Part shown: one piece after another, positions 1-5,073 of the stretch
How positions within the stretch are numbered: position 1 is the stretch's first letter
Layout: the number at the start of each line of letters is the position of its first letter
From: Pseudomonadota bacterium
Lineage (GTDB): Bacteria > Pseudomonadota > Alphaproteobacteria > Rhodobacterales > Rhodobacteraceae
Length of the DNA stretch: 5,073 nucleotides
Direction: 5' to 3'
Assembly: GCA_027623875.1 (NCBI GenBank)
Contig: JAQBUS010000128.1
Span: 1 to 5,073 of the forward strand
The notes under the pieces: generated by a model
The model's database searches: none
Told to the model about the DNA's origin: nothing
What the model saw: the letters and a program-made list of their open reading frames with translations, nothing else
Made by a program: the position numbers and the translations under genes

Positions 1-1310
1 CAGATGCTCCTAGGCGTGATAGAATAGAAACTGCTGGAGGTTTACCTATTTTTTCAAAAAAATGGTTTGAAGATAACGATGCAGGCCTTGATGAATCTCG
101 CTTAGGCGCGGCAGTTGGGACAGGCGCGTATATGTTAGAAAGCTATGATGTCAATCAAGAGATTGTTTATGAACGTAACGCTGACTATTGGGCAAAGGAT
201 CTCAACTTTTCTAAAGGTCGAAATAATTTTGATCGCATAAGAGTTGAGTATTTTGGAGATTCTAATGCGGCCTTTGAAGGTTTTAAGGCTGGAGCTTATA
301 CATTTAGAATTGAAAACAGTTCAAAGCAGTGGGCTACAGCGTATGATTTTCCAGCGTTAGAAAGAGGAGACATTGTAAAAAAAGAATTATCGGATGGAAC
401 CATTGCGACAGGGCAAAGCTTCGTGATGAATCTGAGGCGTGATAAATTTAAAGACAAGCGGGTTAGAGAAGCGTTAGGCCTAATGTTTAACTTTGAGTGG
501 TCAAACGAAACCTTGTTCTACGGTCTTTACGCACGCATACATTCTTTTTGGGAGAATTCTGAACTAGCAGCTGTGGGCGTTCCAGAAGGTAAAGAATTAG
601 AATTACTTAAAACTTTGGTAGACGAGGGGGTTTTAGCGAAAGAGCTTCTTACAGATTCTGCGGTAATGGCACCGTCCTCCGGAGAACGTCAAATGGATCG
701 AGCTAATCTGAAGCTAGCTTCTAAATTGCTTGATGAGGCCGGCTGGCTTGTGGGCGATGACGGCATGAGGCGCAAAGATGGAAAAGAGCTTGAAGTTGAA
801 TTTATGGAAGCTAGTCCTGCCTTTGATCGAATAGTTAATCCTATTGTTGAAAATCTGCGAAGTCTTGGAGTTAAAGCTAAGTTAAACAGAATTGATTATT
901 CTCAATATACTAATCGTACCCGAGCTTTTGATTTTGATATAATCACGGACTCTTTTGGTATGTCGTACGAGCCGGGTTCGGGTCTAAAGCAGTATTTTGG
1001 TTCTAAAACAGCCGAGACTAGTCTGTTTAATTCTATGGGTATTAGTAGTCCGGCTATTGATCGATTAATTGATGTTATTACAAGTACAGAAAGTAAAGCT
1101 GATTTGATAATAGCTGTTCGGGCTTTGGATAGGGTATTGCGGGCAGAAAAGTTTTGGATTCCGCAGTGGTATAAGGACGTTCATACAGTTGCCTACTTTG
1201 ATATGTTTGAGCATCCTGACCCCTTACCCCCATATTCGTTGGGTTACTTGGACTTTTGGTGGGTGAATCCAGAAAAAGAAGCTGCTTTAAGAGCTAAGGG
1301 CGCGATATAA
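1..1310 (+). CDS. yejA: Periplasmic peptide-binding protein YejA, 5'-truncated by window edge
   Basis: This is the solute-binding protein of a YejABEF peptide importer (SBP_bac_5 family, cluster C); it would capture oligopeptides in the periplasm and deliver them to YejB/YejE. The frame is open from base 3, so the ATG at 132 is internal. The 435 visible residues correspond to roughly the last 70% of a protein that is about 600 residues in E. coli; the signal peptide and N-terminal lobe lie outside the window. Counting from base 3, recognisable YejA blocks are GLPIFSKKWFE (13-23), DYWAKDL (61-67), FKAGAY (94-99), QWATAYDFPA, the family hallmark DKRVREALGL (151-160) followed by FEWSNETLFYGLY (164-176) and HSFWENSELAA (180-190), then the C-terminal FWWVNPEKEAALRAKGAI. 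It ends with TAA, 4 nt before yejB. The family assignment is firm. The ligand (microcin C-like, oligopeptide or muropeptide) cannot be read from the sequence. No cysteine is visible, so a lipoprotein form can be judged only from the missing N-terminus. Confidence 0.94.
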   Translation, partial: DAPRRDRIETAGGLPIFSKKWFEDNDAGLDESRLGAAVGTGAYMLESYDVNQEIVYERNADYWAKDLNFSKGRNNFDRIRVEYFGDSNAAFEGFKAGAYTFRIENSSKQWATAYDFPALERGDIVKKELSDGTIATGQSFVMNLRRDKFKDKRVREALGLMFNFEWSNETLFYGLYARIHSFWENSELAAVGVPEGKELELLKTLVDEGVLAKELLTDSAVMAPSSGERQMDRANLKLASKLLDEAGWLVGDDGMRRKDGKELEVEFMEASPAFDRIVNPIVENLRSLGVKAKLNRIDYSQYTNRTRAFDFDIITDSFGMSYEPGSGLKQYFGSKTAETSLFNSMGISSPAIDRLIDVITSTESKADLIIAVRALDRVLRAEKFWIPQWYKDVHTVAYFDMFEHPDPLPPYSLGYLDFWWVNPEKEAALRAKGAI

Positions 1311-1317
1311 CTCAGTG
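1296..1317 (+). promoter_or_regulatory. yejA-yejB junction with 4-nt spacer and GTG start
   Basis: The yejA stop TAA (1308-1310) is followed by CTCA and then the yejB GTG. The nearest Shine-Dalgarno-like bases, AAGGG at 1296-1300, lie 14 nt before the start, too far to be ideal, so initiation of yejB probably depends on ribosomes finishing yejA. No terminator hairpin or attenuator is visible at this junction, although many binding-protein operons have one there to favour excess binding protein. Confidence 0.5.
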
Positions 1318-2394
1318 GGCCCGTATATTGTTAGGAGGTTATTATTAGTTATTCCAACACTTATTGGGATAATGGTTATAAATTTCTCCTTAACGCAGTT
1401 CGTGCCTGGTGGACCAATAGAACAAATACTTGCTGAATTAGAGGGTAAGGGAGATGTATTTGAGACAATTTCGGGTTCAGCTTCAGAGACGATAGGCAAT
1501 AGCACGGACGAGAAATATATCGGCGGTAGGGGACTTCCTCAAGAGTTTATAGAGCAACTGGAGCGAGAGTTTGGCTTTGATAAACCTCCGTTAGAACGTT
1601 TTATCTCTATGATGTTAAATTATCTAAGGTTTGACTTCGGGGAGAGCTATTTTAGATCTATTGGGGTTTTAGATCTAGTTCTTGAAAAACTACCTGTCTC
1701 GGTCACCTTAGGCCTATGGTCAACACTCATAGCCTATATGGTATCTATTCCACTTGGTATTAGTAAAGCTATGAGAGATGGGTCGACGTTCGATACGTGG
1801 ACAAGTGCCACGATAATCGTGGCGTATGCCATACCGGGGTTTTTGTTTGCGATATTACTACTCGTCTTATTTGCAGGGGGTAGTTATTTTCAGTTTTTCC
1901 CCCTCAGGGGTTTAACCTCGGACAATTTTGAAGATCTGAGTGCTTTTGGTAAAGTAGTAGATTACTTATGGCATATTACCCTCCCAGTATTGGCCTCAAC
2001 TATATCTTCTTTTGCAACACTAACATTACTTACAAAAAATAGTTTCTTAGATGAAATAAAGAAACAGTACGTTATTACGGCAAAGGCTAAAGGTATTTCT
2101 GAGAGAAGAGTGTTATATGGGCATGTTTTTCGAAATGCTATGTTAATTGTAATTTCTGGTTTTCCAGGCCTATTTTTGGGTGTGTTTCTATCGGGTTCAT
2201 TAATTATAGAAACTATCTTTTCGTTAGATGGCCTTGGTCGTTTGGCATTTGAGGCAACAGTTGCGAGGGATTACCCTGTTGTATTCGGGACGCTTTATTT
2301 TTTTGGTCTTATCGGGCTAACAGTTGGAATTTTATCAGATTTAATGTATGTCTTTGTCGATCCGCGTATAGACTTTGAAAGCCGGGACTCATGA
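1315..2394 (+). CDS. yejB: Peptide ABC transporter permease YejB
   Basis: This is the first of two inner-membrane permease subunits of the YejABEF importer (BPD_transp_1 family, OppB/DppB type). At 359 residues it matches the usual length (E. coli YejB is 364). I chose the GTG start at 1315 because MGPYIVRRLLLVIPTLIGIM is the conserved YejB N-terminus; starting at the next in-frame ATG (1372) would remove most of the first membrane helix. Hydrophobic segments lie near 9-29, 128-149, 166-187, 221-242, 276-296 and 322-348. Between the first two is a long periplasmic loop containing FGFDKPPLERF and RFDFGESYFRS, typical of the family. The cytoplasmic EAA-type coupling loop, which docks on the ATPase, is at about 253-275 (TAKAKG, then H270 and FRNA). 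FPLRGLTSDNFEDLS and the terminal DPRIDFE are also YejB hallmarks. Residues 44-66 form a Ser/Thr-rich, probably flexible stretch. The start lies 4 nt after the yejA stop and has no good Shine-Dalgarno sequence at normal spacing, suggesting coupled translation. All expected segments are present. Confidence 0.96.
   Translation: MGPYIVRRLLLVIPTLIGIMVINFSLTQFVPGGPIEQILAELEGKGDVFETISGSASETIGNSTDEKYIGGRGLPQEFIEQLEREFGFDKPPLERFISMMLNYLRFDFGESYFRSIGVLDLVLEKLPVSVTLGLWSTLIAYMVSIPLGISKAMRDGSTFDTWTSATIIVAYAIPGFLFAILLLVLFAGGSYFQFFPLRGLTSDNFEDLSAFGKVVDYLWHITLPVLASTISSFATLTLLTKNSFLDEIKKQYVITAKAKGISERRVLYGHVFRNAMLIVISGFPGLFLGVFLSGSLIIETIFSLDGLGRLAFEATVARDYPVVFGTLYFFGLIGLTVGILSDLMYVFVDPRIDFESRDS
2391..2394 (+). 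promoter_or_regulatory. ATGA stop/start overlap, yejB-yejE translational coupling
   Basis: The ATG of yejE (2391-2393) shares bases with the TGA of yejB (2392-2394). The upstream ribosome-binding signal is weak (GAAAG at 2377-2381, 9 nt before the start). Such overlaps usually mean that ribosomes ending yejB restart on yejE, which would keep the two permease subunits at about 1:1. The overlap is seen directly; coupling is inferred. Confidence 0.75.
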
Positions 2395-3497
2395 CCTTAT
2401 CGCCATTAAATCAAAGGAGATGGGCTAATTTCAAAAAGAACAAGAGAGCTTTCTGGTCTTTAATAATATTTTCTTTTGTGTTTGGACTTTCTCTTTTTGC
2501 GGAGGTTATAGCTAACGACCGCCCGATCTTAGTCAAATATCGAGGGGAATTTTTTTCTCCAATTATATTCTTTTACCCAGAAGTACGCTTCGGTGGAGAT
2601 CTTAGAACAGAGGCGGTTTATCGAGATATAGAAATAAAATGTTTAATCATTTCGGGCGGTTTAGAAGATTGCTGGGAAAACCCCGAGGACATTATTGACG
2701 ATGCAAAAGACGGGGATGTCAAAGGCATTACAATAGATAAGGGTTGGATTATTACACCGATAATTCCCTATAGTTATAAAACCATAAACGATATAAATGG
2801 AACTGCGCCCTCTGCTCCAGATCGCGATCATATTCTTGGAACTGATAATAGTGCTAGGGATGTTTTAGCTAGAGTTATTTATGGCTTTAGGTTGTCTATA
2901 GTTTTTACGTTAATTGTTACAATTATATCTTCCATAATAGGTATTATAGCGGGGGCGATTCAGGGTTTTTTTGGCGGAAGAACAGACTTAATTTTTCAGA
3001 GAATTTTAGAACTTTGGGGTTCGACGCCTCAGCTTTATATCATAATAATAATGTTTGCTATTTTGGGTAGATCTTTCTGGTTGTTGGTGTCTTTGACGAT
3101 ATTATTCGGATGGCCAGCCCTGGTTGGTGTGGTAAGGGCTGAATTCCTCCGTGCAAGAAATTTTGAGTATGTTCGTGCGGCAAAAGCCCTTGGGGTATCA
3201 AATAGAATTATAATGTTTAGGCATATGCTTCCAAATGCGATGGTGGCAACAATTACTATACTTCCTTTTATCATTACAGGAACTATTGGCCTTTTGGCCT
3301 CACTGGATTTTTTGGGATTTGGACTTCCGTCATCTGCACCGTCGTTGGGTGAGTTAACCTTGCAGGCAAAGGAGAACCTGCAGGCACCCTGGTTGGCATT
3401 CACGGCATTCTTCACTTTTGCGTTTATGCTGTCATTATTGGTTTTTATATTTGAAGGTGTGAGAGACGCCTTTGATCCCCGAAAGACATTTCAGTGA
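2391..3497 (+). CDS. yejE: Peptide ABC transporter permease YejE
   Basis: This is the second inner-membrane permease, OppC/DppC type, pairing with YejB. It has 368 residues, somewhat longer than E. coli YejE (341). The N-terminus MTLSPLNQRRWANFKKNKRA is the standard YejE cytoplasmic lead, followed by helix 1 at about 21-41 and the conserved EVIANDRPILVKY. A periplasmic loop of about 110 residues then leads to the OppC-type motif LGTDNSARDVLARVIYG (149-165). Further helices lie near 170-190, 216-228, 230-250, 284-305 and 336-357. The EAA coupling loop is canonical at 261-283 (VRAAKALG, then H278 and LPNA), followed by SLDFLGFGLP and NLQAPWLAF. The C-terminus DAFDPRKTFQ is typical of alphaproteobacterial members. 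The extra length lies in the periplasmic loop, which carries two cysteines (84 and 94) and nine acidic residues between 92 and 109. The ATG overlaps the yejB stop as ATGA; a weak GAAAG lies 9 nt upstream. The gene looks intact and functional. Confidence 0.96.
   Translation: MTLSPLNQRRWANFKKNKRAFWSLIIFSFVFGLSLFAEVIANDRPILVKYRGEFFSPIIFFYPEVRFGGDLRTEAVYRDIEIKCLIISGGLEDCWENPEDIIDDAKDGDVKGITIDKGWIITPIIPYSYKTINDINGTAPSAPDRDHILGTDNSARDVLARVIYGFRLSIVFTLIVTIISSIIGIIAGAIQGFFGGRTDLIFQRILELWGSTPQLYIIIIMFAILGRSFWLLVSLTILFGWPALVGVVRAEFLRARNFEYVRAAKALGVSNRIIMFRHMLPNAMVATITILPFIITGTIGLLASLDFLGFGLPSSAPSLGELTLQAKENLQAPWLAFTAFFTFAFMLSLLVFIFEGVRDAFDPRKTFQ
3494..3497 (+). promoter_or_regulatory. GTGA stop/start overlap, yejE-yejF translational coupling
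   Basis: The GTG start of yejF (3494-3496) overlaps the TGA stop of yejE (3495-3497). A purine run, GAAAGA at 3481-3486, stands 7 nt before the GTG and could serve as a weak ribosome-binding site. The next in-frame ATG (3536) would remove the first beta strand of the ATPase domain, so GTG is preferred. Coupling is inferred from the overlap. Confidence 0.72.
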
Positions 3498-5073
3498 CTA
3501 ATATTTTAGATGTAAGAAAGCTTAGTGTTTCGTTTATGCAAGACGGACGAGAGGTTAAAGCTGTAAAAGACATTTCCTTTAATATAGCGACGGGAGAAAC
3601 AGTCGCCTTAGTCGGCGAGTCCGGTTCAGGAAAGTCAGTATCCGCATTGTCTACAGTACAGCTTTTACCTGCTTCTGCACAAGTCTCTGGGGAGGTTTTG
3701 TTCTCAGGAAAAAATCTTGGAGATTTTAACGAAAAAGAGCTTCAAAAGGTACGGGGAAACGAGATTAGTTTTATATTTCAAGAACCGATGACCTCTCTAA
3801 ATCCTTTGCATAACTTGGAAAAGCAAATACTGGAAAGCTTGGCTGTTCATCAAAATATATTTGGTCCTGAGGCTAAAGCGAAAGTAATTGAATTACTGCA
3901 TAAAGTTGGGATAGATGATGCAGCGCGTCGCTTGAAATCTTACCCTCACGAGCTTTCTGGTGGCCAGAGACAGCGCGTGATGATTGCGATGGCTTTAGCT
4001 AATGCTCCAAAACTACTTATAGCAGATGAACCTACAACAGCCTTAGATGTTACCATTCAAGCACAAATTCTCGATTTATTGGCTGATCTTAAGGCTTCTG
4101 ATGGTCTAAGTCTTCTCTTTATTACCCATGATTTGGGTATAGTCCGAAAAATAGCTGATCGGGTCTATGTTATGCGAGAGGGAGAGATAGTTGAGACAGG
4201 CATAACTTCTGATCTGTTTGAAAGCCCTAAACATGAATATACTAAAATGTTATTGGCAGCGCATAATGTTGGAATTCCTGAACCAATTAATGCAGATGCT
4301 ACGCCCGTAATTAGAACTGATCAGGTAAAAGTGTGGTTTCCAATTAAAACGGGTTTAATGCGCAAGACAACGGATTATGTAAAAGCAGTAAATTCAGCGA
4401 CTTTAGAGCTCTTTGAGGGTGAAACTCTTGGCATTGTAGGGGAAAGCGGGTCTGGAAAGACGACACTGGCGTTGGCAATATTAAAATTAATATCTTCAAG
4501 TGGGAATATTATATTTTCGGACAAAAATATCCAAAAAATTTCAAGTAAAGAGATGCGTCGATTGCGAGCTGGCATGCAAATTGTCTTCCAAGACCCATAT
4601 GGATCATTAAGTCCTCGTATGACAGTTGCAGAAATTATCGCCGAAGGCTTAACAGTCCACAGGGCGGGGCAAGAAAAAGATGAGGAGCTCGGTTTAGTAT
4701 CTGACATTATGAAAGAGGTCGGTTTGGACCCCACGCTAATGCATCGCTACCCGCACGAGTTTTCAGGAGGACAGCGCCAGAGAATTGCTATTGCCCGAGC
4801 GATGATTTTAAAACCCAAGTTGGTTATTTTGGATGAACCAACCTCTGCTCTAGATATGACGGTACAAGTTCAGATAGTAGAACTTTTACGTAATCTCCAA
4901 AAGAAATATAAGTTGGCGTACTTGTTCATTAGTCATGATTTGAAGGTTGTGCGTTCAATGTCTCATAGAATTATTGTAATGAAACAAGGAGACATCGTTG
5001 AACAAGGAGATAATCAACAAATTTTCTCTAATCCTCAACATGAATACACCAAAGAGTTACTAAAAGCTGCTTT
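3494..5073 (+). CDS. yejF: Fused double-domain peptide ABC transporter ATPase YejF, 3' end cut by window edge
   Basis: This is the cytoplasmic ATPase that drives the importer; it fuses two nucleotide-binding domains that are separate in OppD/OppF. The frame starts at a GTG overlapping the yejE stop (GTGA) and is open to the right edge: 526 codons plus 2 nt. E. coli YejF has 529 residues, so only a few are probably missing. Domain 1: Walker A GESGSGKS (41-48), Q-loop Q96 in FQEPMTSLNP, signature LSGGQRQR (154-161), Walker B ending D178-E179, D-loop A183-L184-D185, H-loop H212. Domain 2: Walker A GESGSGKT (316-323), Q-loop Q366 in FQDPYGSLSPR, signature FSGGQRQR (423-430), Walker B ending D447-E448, D-loop to D454, H-loop H481. 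Both ATP sites therefore appear catalytically complete. Each domain ends with the oligopeptide-type tail (SPKHEYTKMLL and NPQHEYTKELL). The start is supported by the N-terminal TNILDVRKLSVSF, typical of the family, and by a GAAAGA purine run 7 nt upstream. An OppD/OppF fusion of another importer is the only alternative; the yejBE context makes YejF the better name. Confidence 0.95.
   Translation, partial: MTNILDVRKLSVSFMQDGREVKAVKDISFNIATGETVALVGESGSGKSVSALSTVQLLPASAQVSGEVLFSGKNLGDFNEKELQKVRGNEISFIFQEPMTSLNPLHNLEKQILESLAVHQNIFGPEAKAKVIELLHKVGIDDAARRLKSYPHELSGGQRQRVMIAMALANAPKLLIADEPTTALDVTIQAQILDLLADLKASDGLSLLFITHDLGIVRKIADRVYVMREGEIVETGITSDLFESPKHEYTKMLLAAHNVGIPEPINADATPVIRTDQVKVWFPIKTGLMRKTTDYVKAVNSATLELFEGETLGIVGESGSGKTTLALAILKLISSSGNIIFSDKNIQKISSKEMRRLRAGMQIVFQDPYGSLSPRMTVAEIIAEGLTVHRAGQEKDEELGLVSDIMKEVGLDPTLMHRYPHEFSGGQRQRIAIARAMILKPKLVILDEPTSALDMTVQVQIVELLRNLQKKYKLAYLFISHDLKVVRSMSHRIIVMKQGDIVEQGDNQQIFSNPQHEYTKELLKAA

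Noticed and set aside
132..134. ATG at 132 as the start of the binding-protein gene
   Set aside because: The same frame is open back to base 3 and encodes conserved YejA sequence upstream (GLPIFSKKWFE), so this Met is internal.
1287..1505. Minus-strand open frame of 72 codons over the yejA-yejB junction
   Set aside because: It lies opposite conserved coding sequence, has no recognisable motif and spans a junction whose plus-strand genes are certain.
1875..1910. G-run/C-run inverted repeat (AGGGGG with CCCCCT, then CCCCTCAGGGG) that could form a hairpin
   Set aside because: It lies inside yejB and encodes the conserved FAGG and FPLRG residues; no U-tract follows and it is mid-gene, so a terminator or attenuator is unlikely.
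3361..3386. Direct repeat TGCAGGCA (3361-3368 and 3379-3386)
   Set aside because: It results from two LQA tripeptides in a conserved part of YejE (LQAKENLQAPWL), not from a DNA-level element.
3035..3415. Minus-strand open frame of 126 codons opposite yejE
   Set aside because: It is fully antisense to the conserved permease core including the EAA loop; its composition mirrors the plus-strand codons and shows no domain.
4375..4734. Minus-strand open frame of 119 codons opposite the second ATPase domain of yejF
   Set aside because: It is antisense to Walker A and Q-loop coding sequence, with no recognisable protein features.
3600..4980. Internal duplication within yejF
   Set aside because: The two related halves are the normal tandem nucleotide-binding domains of this family, not a recent duplication; they are diverged at the DNA level.

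Overview
The window is almost entirely one plus-strand operon for a YejABEF-type peptide ABC importer (the microcin C / oligopeptide / muropeptide branch of the Opp/Dpp superfamily). In order it holds the C-terminal about 70% of the periplasmic solute-binding protein YejA (cut by the left edge), the complete inner-membrane permeases YejB and YejE, and a nearly complete double-domain ATPase, YejF, which is still open at the right edge and probably lacks only a few residues.

The genes are packed very tightly: 4 nt between yejA and yejB, a 4-nt ATGA overlap between yejB and yejE, and a 4-nt GTGA overlap between yejE and yejF. There is no intergenic stretch long enough for a promoter, terminator, RNA gene or mobile element. 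The four products should form one complex: YejA captures a peptide in the periplasm, the YejB/YejE heterodimer forms the channel, and the two nucleotide-binding domains of YejF power import. No minus-strand gene is supported.

The protein sequences look alphaproteobacterial. The long periplasmic loop of YejE, the YejB N-terminal region and the DPRKTF-type YejE C-terminus most resemble, from memory, Rhodobacterales homologues. The DNA is AT-rich (roughly 40% G+C by eye), with many A/T-ending codons, unlike typical high-GC Rhodobacterales. An AT-rich marine or streamlined lineage would fit, but this is inference and no marker gene is present.

I see no previously undescribed system here; this is an ordinary, intact transport operon. 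The points most worth a second look are a lone cysteine pair in the periplasmic loop of YejE (the only two cysteines in about 1,690 encoded residues), the acidic extension of that loop, and the question of the real substrate.
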